A stretch of 64,000 nt of DNA from Laccaria trichodermophora (Eukaryota; Basidiomycota; Agaricomycetes; Agaricales; Hydnangiaceae). The stretch covers positions 868,001 through 932,000 of the forward strand of contig JACTVC010000019.1 of assembly GCA_018417955.1 (NCBI GenBank), given 5' to 3'. This document shows positions 45,047 through 56,754 of the stretch, piece after piece. The notes beneath the pieces are model-generated. The model ran no database searches. It had not been told where the DNA came from and saw only the letters and a list, made by a program, of their open reading frames with translations. Position numbers and translations under genes: made by a program. Every line of letters starts with the position of its first letter. Positions within the stretch are counted from its first letter, which is position 1.

Positions 45047-46213
45047 TTACTTCAATATCCTCTCCATCCTTTCCAATACAACGTCGACGCCGCGTATGAG
45101 AAGTGTGACACGCCTTGGAAATATGGGTTTTTCTTGCTGTGACTGGTCTTCACTAGAAACAAGAGGTTCTTGAAATGCGCTCTGTTCCTGAAGTGCTCGT
45201 TCCAAGGCAATGGGTAGACTGAGGGTGATGCGTGTGAGCTGAATGGTAAGCCGTGAGCGGCCAAGGATGTCAAAGTAGGACAGCTGGCGAAATGCGTGTT
45301 GGACTTCCAGAAGTCGAATGAGTTCTGCATGGAGAGCATAGATGCATGTGCGGCATGCTTCACAGGAAGTTAGTTGCAAGAAAGTGTAGATACAGAGGGT
45401 CGCACTGACTTAAAGCACGGGCTCTGATGGCTTGCAAAGTTACAAGAACGGAATCAATTCCATCCTCTCCGAGTTTGATCGAGGGGTTCATGTTATTGAC
45501 GGTGTCTATAACGAAGTCAAATCCAGTGATCATACCATTCTAATATGATAAACGTACGTAAGAGTGACCTTATGACCTCCAGATCGGCATCGAGAAAATC
45601 ATTAAAAACTCCAAGAACAACACCCCGAAACGTTTCTTCCGCGTAGTTTGTAGGTCTGGCAGCGAAAACGTCGAAAGAGGATTTAGGTGAGCGGGAGTCA
45701 TATAATTGTTTCGAAGCCGGCTTGCTAAGGATGTCGTATGCCACTGCGACTTTTTGAAAAGCGTGTGTGGCGTCGGGGTTGTTTGGGAATTTACTTGAGA
45801 TGCAGATAAAATTTACAAAGGATGCGAGGAAACAATTAGACTTACTCTGGATGACAATCTTTACTCCGAGCAAGGTATGCTCGACGAAGAGACATTTTAT
45901 CGAGGGAAGCTGATTTTGGGACACCAAGGATGGCGTAGAGGTCATGGCTGGATAGAACAGTGTTTAGAATATCTGTTCGATCTTTTGAGAAGGTTGAGGA
46001 TGTCGATGCAAATGATTTTGGTTTCCGAGTCGAACTGGATGAACCCGAGGGTTCTGCTACCCATGTCAGGTATTTACGCTGATAGTTTTCGATGTCGGCG
46101 TCCTCTTCTTCGTCGATAGGAAGATAAAAGTATGTGCTCGCTGCAGACAAAGTTAGATTGATTGATTGAGTGTCGAGATAGACATTACCTGTTGATAGTG
46201 CGTATGAAAACAT
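45047..46213 (-). CDS. J-domain protein with helical C-terminus
   Basis: About five exons. The short first exon (MFSYALST) joins an acidic segment (LPIDEEEDADIENYQRK). The J domain is HDLYAILGVPKSASLDKMSLRRAYLARSKDCHPD with an intron inside the HPD codon for Asp, continuing KFPNNPDATHAFQKVAVAYDILSKP. The C-terminal half contains FRGVVLGVFNDFLDADLE and a helical region ending RRVTLLIRGVDVVLERMERILK. It is not a standard Type I or II protein because Gly/Phe and zinc regions are absent. The organism's Hsp70 partner and role are unknown. Confidence 0.82.
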
Positions 46214-46302
46214 GGGAATGAGAGCTTGCCAAGTTGATTAGAACATGGTATTGAAGAGAGTATAATATTGCTGTTCGTCGTAATACATGTGATTTACTGA
46301 GG

Positions 46303-47506
46303 TCATGTGATGACACTACCTCCAAGTTCCCCTGCCAATATCCGGGCCGCCCTTGCCACCTCTCCTCGCTCCCCCATTACAGTCAAGCGCACGCTGCCAC
46401 TCAAATCCTGACCACCGTACCGTCTCAACTCACATCGCCCAAATGCCCAGTTTACAATCACCCACCCATCAACTTGTCGCACAAATCCCTTGACCCGCCA
46501 CACTACCTCCTTCGACACTTTCGACAGTCCATTTGCCAACACTTCCTCTTCTACCCCGTCTTCATCGCCTCTGACCACACTCACCGTCTCCACCTCTTCA
46601 TGATGGTCTTCTATGTCACACGGCTCTATACTCGTGAATAGCTTTGTTTCTAATCCAAATAGCAGTTTGGGATCCACTCCATTCCGTCCTTGACACCGAA
46701 TCTTTGGTGTTGCGTCGTTCAGGGTATATAAATGATCCATGACCACATCTAACTCCCTTTCGGAAACATTTTCCCATTTGTTCTAGTCCAAGAGTGAGTG
46801 ATTAGATCTCATTCCTTCTGGAAGTCACTCACAATCAAAATGATATCAGAGAAACTGGCCTGCATCCTGGCGGTCGGAGACGTATCTTCATAACCCGAAA
46901 AGTTCTCTGCATCCACAACAGTCACGATCGCATCTAGCTTGAAATCTTCATCCGTGTCGCGCTCTAACTGGCGTATTTGAAATGCTAGCGTAGCTGGAAA
47001 CGCAGAACCCCTGCAGCGAAAATCAATCATCGTCACATCTCTTCCGATGGATGAACGAACGAGCATTCAATGATGATGCGATCGGGATGGAATTTATCTA
47101 TGCATTCCACATTCTTTACTTCAGCTGCAGAATGTCCAAGTAATTGAATAACTTACCCCGTATCTCAATTAACGCATTTTGCATCTGTCCAACAAGAACG
47201 CAACACCTAGTCTATCGTCATCCCTTGTCTTTTTCATAAAATTACACCAGTACGCACATGCAACCATTGAGAATCTCACTGACCGCCGTGAGACTGGACT
47301 CTTGCGCGAGCTTACTGTCCACTAAGGAAGGTCACGGAAACCTTCGGCGAGAGGGGATAGTAAAGCGCTGTACCTTCCACATCCCCAAATTCATTCTTCA
47401 GCAGTACCACCTTGTAATCCTTGGGTAGTTTATGTAGTAGAGAGAGAATGACCGACGTCTTTCCTGCGCCGAGAAAGCCAGTAAAGACGGTAATGGGGAT
47501 GGCCAT
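46303..47506 (-). CDS. CobW/COG0523 GTPase, ZNG1-like metallochaperone
   Basis: G3E-family GTPase. The start is the ATG giving MAIPITVFTGFLGAGKTS, with Walker A GFLGAGKT. An upstream in-frame TTG was ignored. LLKNEFGDVEVDSKL follows, then the CXCC metal-binding motif in NGCMCCVLVGQM, whose second half is assembled across an intron. AIVTVVDAENF and NKWENVSERELD (NKxD-like) come next, then a C-terminal CobW_C domain. Eukaryotic ZNG1 delivers zinc to methionine aminopeptidase. That activity is inferred from family and CXCC. It lies 89 bp downstream of the J-protein start on the same strand. Confidence 0.9.
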
Positions 47507-47705
47507 GGAAATCGGACTTGGAGTGGGTCTTTCTTGATATGGAAGCAAAAAGCAAACTCGGGACGAAAAAAATTACAGGTTGAGCTGTGTATGCATTGAC
47601 TTGATTGTATCCATACTTATATTTAAATGCTACGTATCGTTGAAGAATAGTCGAGCCCGTCATATAGATGCAAGGTATAGCTTCATTTCAAATCCAATGA
47701 TCCTC

Positions 47706-49626
47706 CTAGTCGATCTTCAGCTTGTTGCCCACATCGCCTAACCTCTCCCCAACTTTCACCTTCTGCCCCGAGTGAACTGTAAACTCAAAGTCGTTTGGAG
47801 CTTCAAACACCAATACAATCGTGCTTCCGAGACGGAACCCGCCCATCTCCTCAGCAGGGGTCAAGGGTTGACCTTGGAGGATCGGGGAGGCCGCCGAATA
47901 GACGGCTTCAGTGTAAGTGCCGGGAGGAGGTCTTTTGCCTCGAACGTTGGTGCGGAGGTCCTAAATGACGATCATTAACGTCAATAGATAGGACATTATA
48001 CACAAAGAAACCGACCTTGTCAAAGTTCACTTTGATGCTTCCGACGTTTGTAGCACCAACAGGTACCATTCCAAAGAAACCATGTTTCCAACGTCCCAAG
48101 AGTGCGACACGCTCATTCAGTACAAAGAGGTTTTCCAACCGCTTCGCCATGAATGGAGATACCGAAAACAGTTCACCTATATCGCACTTGAGTGAACCAT
48201 GTCAACGCGAAACGGAAAAGAGACGCTCACCCATGAAGTGTCTCCGCTTTTCCACTACCCAAGCTGTGGGACTGTGGAAGCGATGGTAATCTCCAGGAGC
48301 GAGATATATCACCGCGAAAAAGAGTGAATTACCAGGTCGAACATAAGTGTTAGGCCTCTTATCCAGCGGAGGTTTGAAGCCCATCTCTAATGCAACAGAC
48401 GCATCATGCACTAATGTATCCTGCATGCTCCTCTCCGGTTCCACAATAGATGCATCGACCTGGGCACCAAACTTTTTTGGCACAGCGTCTTCCGAAGGCG
48501 GGGTGGGGGGTGGCGATTCTGATGTTGGTGTAGTGGTGCCTGGACTGGTAGTCCCCGACGAAGTACCTATGAGCTGGTCAAGGCTGTATTCAATGCCGTT
48601 GACGTTGGCGAACTCTTTGTCGTCGACAACAGACATATCGCGGTTGTGTTCTACGACGGTGGAGGTGATGGAGGAGGGACTCCCCGGTCTTTCCACGCCG
48701 AGGAGGGCGTCGAGGGAATACGTGATTCCCTTGACTTGTTCCACACGCGAGCCTTGCACAGTGCCGAAGTGGAGCATCGTCCCATCTGCAGGGCTGACCT
48801 ATACAATAGAAAGTCAGAGGCTGTAGAGGATTTGGAACAAAGTGTGATTCCTACCAATGCAGCTTTAGCAACAGGGCGTACACCATCTTTCAATTTCCGG
48901 TAGAAGAAAGCTCCAAGACTGGGGTATTCCCTCAGGTCTGAAGGTTCAATTTCGTCGAGGTTGCAACCGAACGCATAAGCATAAAGCCGTAAACCATGGG
49001 GTCTGAACCAAACAGGAAGTTCGAGGGAGTTGACATAGCCCCATAACCGTGACATATTTCGTAGCGGAAGAGCACCAAGAACATGTACCTGCACTATGTC
49101 AATTTGAAGGAAAGAGGGGGAGAGAATAGGGACGTACATGCCAAGGGCCCTTCAGTTTGATAATTTCCATTCCGTTTTCGTCGAGCTGTACTTCCTTCTG
49201 CGCCCTTTTCACCTTCTTACGATACTGTATAGCAACGAGAAGCAACGCGCCGACTGCCAGCGGTAGCGGGTACCACTTCGTTGGTGTTTCCGTCCATGCG
49301 TTGATGAGTCTCCCTGGATGTGGCGTTGAGTAAAGCTGGCACACGACCTCTCAGGAGACAGACGACGTACGATAGAGTGGCAGGGCAACTTGACTTCCGG
49401 CCCCTGCGCTGCTCGTAGGTCCATCTGCCCCAGACTTGGCTGAATAAGCCCTTCGAAAGCCCTGGCTTTTCACTGTCCTGAGCAAAGCCGAGGTTTTGTT
49501 GGTGCTATGGACCCAACATCTTGCGAATACCGATGAAGCCGAGCCACAGGAAGCGCTGACCACTCTGGATGCGGCGTAAAGAGGCTTCTTGCCCTTTGTA
49601 AGGATTGTTTTTCTGGAGAAGAGCAT
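47706..49626 (-). CDS. PSD1: Phosphatidylserine decarboxylase, mitochondrial type
   Basis: Makes phosphatidylethanolamine at the mitochondrial inner membrane. About seven exons on the minus strand. A Ser/Arg-rich presequence is followed by one membrane segment ([17 protein letters not shown]), then [34 protein letters not shown] and [12 protein letters not shown] long Ser/Thr/Pro insertion near 48480-48640 separates these from [13 protein letters not shown] (substrate-pocket His residues). The autocatalytic cleavage site LGST is present in [16 protein letters not shown] near the C-terminus, so self-processing to alpha and pyruvoyl-beta chains is expected. Confidence 0.93.
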
Positions 49627-50118
49627 GAGTATTCGTGATGTTCAAGGACTGGGCATAAGAGCAAAGGGATGGATGTGCTGTCAAAGTTCCAACGCACGAG
49701 GTAAGTGTTCTTGATAAGATTACTTGAGTCGGCTGTCGCAACCGAAAAGCCATGGTTTTTTTCCTGGGGAAAAAAGCCATGTCGCGAGACTCGTCCCCAC
49801 TCTCATCGAAAGGACTTTTATTGTATTGAATAATGTACTCAAAATGTGCTATATAAAGGTGAAACATCCAAAGTAGGAGAATGATGTAAGGAATGAGTTG
49901 AGCGTATTTTAGCATTGAATATGCCAAAGGTACGGATAGTATGACTTTTGTTGAGTTAGGGCTAAAAACTGAGTGGAATGGTAGGACTAGTAGCCAACTA
50001 GTAGTAGTGATAAGGTTGACCCGAGAAGAATCGTCACTTTCAGCCGAAGAAAGCACGAGCTTTAGGATTCAATACGAACAAATAGCTTTCTCCTTCTGTA
50101 AAGTTGTCGACCTATTAC
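49627..50118. other. Divergent intergenic region, PSD1 and CWH43
   Basis: 492 bp between divergent start codons. It includes frames overlapping the PSD1 leader but no supported gene. Both promoters must lie here. Confidence 0.45.
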
Positions 50119-53100
50119 ATGAAACAAAAAGGTCCTTTCGTCCTTTCAGCTGCCTCCGTTGGTCGGGCTCATACCGTTCTTGCCTCCGCCGCTTTTGTCA
50201 CTGCCCTTCTTGTTGGTTGCTACTGCCATTACTTCAAAATTGTCAAGAATGGGGTAGCGGCTTACCCAGATGAATGGTTCCCTTCTGTCTCTGCAACGTA
50301 CATTTATACCTCTGCACCCACCTATTTCTTAGTTGACCAATTTAACAGCATTGGCGACTGGTACCCAGAACGAAATCTTTTTCAAATCCTCATTGCCCTT
50401 GCATCCGGTCTGTGTCCACCGTTACGGTCTCGTAACAAGCGCTCAAACCATTACTAAATAGGCCCGCGCTTTGCACTCGTATCCATCCAGTACTATCTGC
50501 ATCGTTCTGCGGGCTCTCTGTCTACCATAGTTCTCATCTTTGGTATCATCCGGACACTCTCGTGTGGGGGTTGGGTCTATATAACGTCCAACGATGATCA
50601 TGACATCCATGACATCATGATGATCACCTATATGGTCTGCAATATTCCGTGGATGGTTGGTGGTATTCTGTCCACGCCGACCTCCACTGTCCGACGTAAA
50701 CGGTGCGTCTTTGCTTCATTATGCTAACATCAATGTATTGATTGTGCTCAAATGGTATAGCACTTGGATTGCGGCGACGTACGACTTACTTAATGCATTA
50801 ACTGAGTATTAATGAAAGTGTTATTGCAGATTTTTTGCGTCCTTGATACCTCTCGTATATTTCTTCATCCAACACAAAGTTCATCGGATACCTGGAGGTA
50901 AGTCTCCGTCAACAGTTTGGGTCTCAGCTCCTAATCAATACCTCTCATAGCGTATACCCACTATGCGTTCTTTGAGTGGAGCCTTATCTTTTTCGATGTT
51001 CTATATGACTCAGTGGCGGAACAAGAGTTTAGAGAAAGCGGTCTTCAGGTGATTTTTGTGTGACACGCTCGTGGATGGACCTAACCATAGTGTCAGATAT
51101 CGTTGGGGCTCACGTCGTCTGTTGAATCAGATTCCGTGATGTACTATCGGCAACTTCATCGTCTTGCCTAATACCAAGCTGATAAAATGCTTAGACCAAA
51201 GCTTGGGAATGAACCTGAGTTACAAAATGTCAATGTACCAGAAAATATGGATAAAGCTCCGATCCATGAACTCAACACGGTATCGGCTCCTGCCACAAAG
51301 GCTTTTTTTTTAGCCAGGTTCACCGACTACATAATCAATTACCGTCCACCATTCAGTTTTTTGGTTGATTGTTACCTCTGTGAGTTTTGGAACCCTACTG
51401 CTGACGTGCAATTGAACATTACGTTATTCTAGCATACATCTTCTGGTCGATCTTCACATCCCTCATCCCGACGTTATTTTACTTTTCTGTCTGGAAACTC
51501 GGAATTGCGGGAAACGAACTTGCTCTTTTGTCTGTCCTCTCTCCTGTTCTACTTAACTTTACCTCGGTCCTTGATCTGGTGTCCTGCCATCCTGGTCAGG
51601 TTTCCCTTCATTTAATTTCCCTGATCGGCTTAGTGGCTTTTAAGAGCTCGGATCCGCTCAACCAGTTGGTCTTGGTTGGAATTGCGAATATAGTGCTCAT
51701 GCTCAGGCAAGTGGCACAATGGGCAGCAATTTCAGGTGACTCAAAGGGCGCCTCATATCAGGCTATTTGTGGGTCTCCATCTTTTTACGAGCTTTCCTAT
51801 ATATAATTTCTTCCAGTGGCCAGCCTTGGTTTCCTCTTGTCCTCTCTTTCAAAGCACGCCAATCACTCCAACAACCCTGGTAATTATGATATCTCTGTAT
51901 CATTTCGCAATGAAACCAACCATTTTATAGTGTGGCCTTTCATTGACGGCAAAAACGGAGGGTACAATACGGCTGGCTTTACACTGGCAGTCCTGGCCCT
52001 GGTTGAATATGCTACTCGGCGGTTGCCATATCCCTCTTCTGTCAATGCCCCACTCATGACTCCCCAGAAACCCCGACATTGGCTTACCACATCTTTGTCT
52101 CTTGGAAGTCTCCTGTTCAGTTTACACAATTTTCTTGCGGACCCAACCACACTGATCGCCATCTCATGGACAGGGTATGAGAACCGTTTACCAAGGGGAC
52201 CACTCCCACATGTCCATGGCTCAATCACCCTTGTGGTAATGTGTCTAGGTGTCCTCTTGTCAGTTTTATCAGAAAGTCTGGGGGCGGCGAGCGCAAGTCC
52301 AGCATCTCCCTTTATTACGCCTCTTTCCCATCCAATATGGTTTGTTTTTGGCTCTGCAAGCGCTTACGTCATGTACACGTTCCGCGACTGGTTGGGATAC
52401 GCAGGTGGCTTGGGCTTCGGACTCTTCTTGATGTCTATCGTACCTGTCGTCTTCCGAGGGGCTGCAGCGGCTACTATTACTTCGGTCAAGGGCAAGGGGG
52501 GTGCAGTGAAGATTGAAACCCACTTGGCGAGGACGTACACTGTTGCGCTACTCGTTTACTGCTTGTTCAACCTAGCCAGCATTTTTACGGTTGCGTATGC
52601 ATTCGTTCCTGGTGGTTTGTACTTCAGGGAACGAACGGATTTGTAAGGTTTTCTCTTGACTGTTTGTTCTTCTTTCCGTATTTATTGAACTGTTTCTCAG
52701 GGTAACTGTTGCACAGCTAGCATGCCTGGCACTCGCCTTTCGTTTCCCTACTCTTAATCCTTTGCCGTCACGGTCGGCAATCGCGATCTCTACCTCTGCT
52801 CTGTCATACACGAAGACTTTGCTGGCGTGTATCTCTGTGACATCTGTCCTTGTGACCATGTACAGACTCCCTGCATCACCTCCACACCCTTTCAACCCGG
52901 GACCCAGGATCATAAATGCAGGTATATGGACCGTGCATTTTGGAATTGATAACGAAGGGCACGATAGTCAGCGTGGAATCCGAGATCTGATTAGGTACAT
53001 TATTTCTCCTACACACCCTTCGCTAAGGTGAAGCCTGATATCACTTGTCAGGGATATGAAATTGGATATTGTTGGCTTGCTGGAAACGGATTTGCACGTA

Positions 53101-54295
53101 TGTATAGCCATCTATGGGAATGCATATACTCGTATACTAAATTAATCTCACAGAGAACAGCATTCGGACATCGAGACTTGCAAGTCATACATTGACTGTT
53201 TTCTGATTATACTGAATTCGAAACAGGACAAAGGTGATTGTGGAAGATATGGGCTACGTGAGCTCTTTTTTATTTTCTTCAGTCGACTAACTCCTAACTT
53301 TCCAATGACAGAACGTTGACATTGGACCTGGACCTAATTCACACACCTGGGGTGCTGTGCTGCTTTCGAAGGTATGTACCTGGTCGGCACTGACAACGTA
53401 TATCTCACGACCCCCACTAATGCCAGTTCCCCATCATCAACACCACCCATCACCTTTTACCCTCCCCTAAAGGCGAACTCGCGCCCGCTATAGAAGCTGT
53501 GCTCGATATCTTTGGTACACCTGTGACTGTGGTTGTCGCTCACAATGGACAAGGTCAGCATACCCATGTTATCCACTTAATGCGTTTAATATCTTTTCTT
53601 GTCTCAAGAGGAAGACGCTTTGGATCGCGAATTGCAAAGCACCGAGCTAGCGCGGATTATGGCTGCGACGCCTAATCCTGTCATATTTCTCGGTTATGTG
53701 GTGACGACACCCCACGCAAAACGACGTATGTTTACGCGTGTACATGTTAAAATCATTGAGATGACATTGTATGACAGCCAACCCATATGAAATCATGGTC
53801 ACCGATGGTAACGTTCACGACATTGATGAGGACGACTTGGATCGATGGTACGCTTTAATGCACTTTGTAGTCGAGATAGGCTTTTTACACCCATTCTAGG
53901 TGCGAATATATCTTCTATCGCGGATTGTACCGTACTTCATATGCTCGCATCTCGCGGGGTATCATTACGGACACGGAAACGCAAATTGGACAGTTTGTGC
54001 TCCCTCGGCATGGCGAAGTGGTAACAAATGATACCCGTGAAGCAAGGTATCTGCGATCTAGAAAGGAGCAATTAGCCGTTGATCATGTACGTTCTCTATT
54101 TTCCGGAGAACAAACCGTTTACTGTCAGTGACAGTGGTTCCCGATGGAGTATTACGGCGATGAGACAAAGGGGGGCGTGAATGGCCATTTCTATCATGTT
54201 TTCAACACGGTGTGTTATCTTGACTTGGATTGCTTCAGACTATTAATGACATATATCAGCCGCTGTATTACAAAATCCCCGAGGCTGCTACGTAG
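50119..54295 (+). CDS. CWH43: GPI-anchor ceramide remodelling protein Cwh43
   Basis: Large multi-exon gene (about sixteen exons) encoding the two-part Cwh43 architecture. The N-terminal Frag1/PGAP2-like membrane domain starts at [20 protein letters not shown] middle PGAP2IP-like multi-spanning region follows ([15 protein letters not shown]...[16 protein letters not shown]...[12 protein letters not shown]). A soluble endonuclease/exonuclease/phosphatase-like C-terminal domain completes it: [63 protein letters not shown] and a final [21 protein letters not shown]. In yeast, Cwh43 replaces diacylglycerol by ceramide in GPI anchors. Small exons in 53040-53600 make exact edges uncertain. Confidence 0.9.
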
Positions 54296-54635
54296 TCGTG
54301 CTCGTAAGTCCGCTTGCCGAACTTTCTTGCCCCTTGAGTGGTCGCTGGTTGGGTGATGGACGACCGCAGTTAGACATGCATGTATAGATTGGGTTATAGA
54401 ACCAATATGTGTAAATTGATGTATGTACTAACTGTACGCTACGAAATGGACGTTTCTTGTGCTACTCCAGTCCTGAGCCTTTTGAAGTTCAACAACTCCC
54501 TTGTTCCCAAGTGATAACTAGCACTTGTGATTTGCTTGAGATCCCCCCTGAGTCGCGAGATTAGTAGGATTGTTTGTCAAGTCAAGCCGTCACAAACAAC
54601 GCTACTCTCATACCACCAACTCGACTGCGGCAACA
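54296..54635. other. Intergenic region before TMS1
   Basis: 340 bp holding the CWH43 3' end and TMS1 promoter. No gene seen. Confidence 0.5.
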
Positions 54636-56532
54636 ATGGGGCTGCTGATGTCCCTCCCAATTGCTGGTGGTCTCACCACCATCGGGACTTCATGTCTGGG
54701 TGGGCTAGCCTTCTGTTTCACCTCCACAGCCGGTGAGAAAATACCTATCTAACATTCCTCCACCTAAGACGCACCCCAGCATCTATGTTCTTCAAGTCAT
54801 GCAATTGTAACTCCTCAATTGCTACCCGTGTTGGATTCGCCGTACGATTTGGACTCATGGGGATGTTCCACAGGGCTTATCTTACAGTTTCTTGTAGATC
54901 ATACTGGCCATCAATTCCATTCTAGCCTGGATCATGAAGACCGACGCAGCTATCCGCCTTATCGAGAAGTGGAGTTTCGATTATATCAAGATGACATGCA
55001 AAGGCGAGAAATGCTATGGAGTTCTCGCCGTACGTCTATTGGTTTGATATGTACACTTAGCTTTACTGACTCCTCATAGGTCCATCGCATCTGCTTCGCC
55101 CTCTCTCTCTTCCATCTCATCCTCAGTTCTGTATTGATAAATGTCCGAGATACACGTGATAAACGCTCTGCCATTCAGAATGGGTACGTCTCGCTATTCC
55201 TATCAAGGTCGCCTTCTAAAGATACGCAGTTGGTGGGGTCCTAAAGTCCTCCTTTGGTTTATCCTCCTTGGCCTCTCTTTCCTCATTCCTAATGGTTTCT
55301 TTATGTTCTGGGGAAATTACGTTTCGCTCATTGGTGCCACAATATTCATCCTCCTTGGCCTTGTTCTCCTTGTCGACTTTGCACACTCTTGGTCCGAAAC
55401 TTGTCTGGAAAATTGGGAGCACTCTTCATCAAATTTCTGGCAATGGACACTGATCGGTTCGACTGCGGCTATGTACGCGTTTACCATTACGCTTACCGGG
55501 CTTCTGTACGCCTACTTTGCTGGGACGGGATGCACACTAAATCGTGTCTTTATCTCATTGAACCTTGCCTTGTGCGTCATCGTAACGATTATGTGTGTCC
55601 ACCCGGTTGTACAAGAGTACAATCCCCGTTCGGGTCTGGCCCAGTCCGCGATGGTTGCAGCCTATTGCACATATCTCATTGTGTCTGCGGTCAGTAACCA
55701 CACGCATGAAACCGCACAATGCAACCCTCTACGGGATGGAAAAACCACGCGTAAAGCGGTTCTTGTCCTTGGAGGGGTGTTCACTTTCTTGGCGGTCGCT
55801 TATTCCACAACTCGTGCAGCGACGCAAAGCCGCGCTTTGGTAGGAAAGGGAAAGAAAGGGCGCGTTCAGCTACCCGCAGACGATGAAGGTCACTCGGAAC
55901 TGGGCGTTGTTTCCACACAACCCGCTAGGACCGAGTCCCCTCGCTACCAAGCCTTACTCGCTGCTGTTGAAGCTGGGTCAGTCACCTTTTTCATTTCTTA
56001 CAATTCTCTTAAACCGATGCACCCGTTAGCGCGATTCCTGCATCTGCTCTTTACGAGGATGACGATGACGATGACGAAGACGACAATCTTGGCGAGACAA
56101 GAGACGATGAACGCACGGGGACACGTTACAATGTACTTCCTTTCACCTCATTATGCATTTCCTCACACACGTGTTACAGTATTCTTGGTTCCATATCATC
56201 TTCGCCATTGCGGCTATGTACGTTGCCATGCTTTTAACCGACTGGTGAGCTTCCCACTCTTGTTCTCTGTGGTCTTCTCTCTTGACCTTCTCTTCGTGCA
56301 CAGGAACGTCGTCTCCAAGCACCCCATAACTGGTCCAGCCGACCCAGACTCGGATGTTTATATTGGGCGCTCAGAGGTAGCAATGTGGATGAGGGTAGTT
56401 TCGAGCTGGGTGTGTATGCTTTTGTACATGTGGAGCCTGATGGCTCCGGTTTTCATGCCAGAGAGGTGGGTTGTTGTCATCCTTTCATGGCCAAGTTGCT
56501 GATTCGATGTGAGCAGGTTTGATGACCTGTGA
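54636..56532 (+). CDS. TMS1: Serine incorporator family membrane protein (Tms1)
   Basis: Multi-pass membrane protein of the TDE1/SERINC family. It starts MGLLMSLPIAGGLTTIGTSCLGGLAFCF. The family signature CNCNSSIATRVGFA is followed by SILAWIMKTD, GVLAVHRICFALSLFHLIL, WWGPKVLLWFILLGLSFLIPNGF and LVDFAHSWSETC. An acidic cytoplasmic loop (about 56050-56100) precedes two final helices (YSWFHIIFAIAAMYVAMLLTDW and VVSSWVCMLLYMWSLMAP). A small final exon ends RFDDL. Vertebrate members act as lipid scramblases; the yeast role is unclear. About seven exons. Confidence 0.92.
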
Positions 56533-56754
56533 TATCACTTTGTATTTTTACGGACTCGAATAATCCCATTTTTCTCTTGGCCTATTTGAAAGGGTTATGT
56601 TTCCCAAGTATGATATTATATCCTTCATCGAACCTGCCGTACGCATACGTATCGTAGGCAATATAACATCTTATCTGGTTTATTATGTCAGCGATGTCTG
56701 TTGCTGTCAACTCTTAAGTACACCACCCGCAGCGACAGACCTACAACGATAGGC

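Noticed and set aside
49505..50056. 183-codon minus frame overlapping the PSD1 5' end
   Set aside because: It is out of frame with PSD1 and composed of leader and presequence DNA read in another phase. The ATG at 49626 fits PSD1 better.
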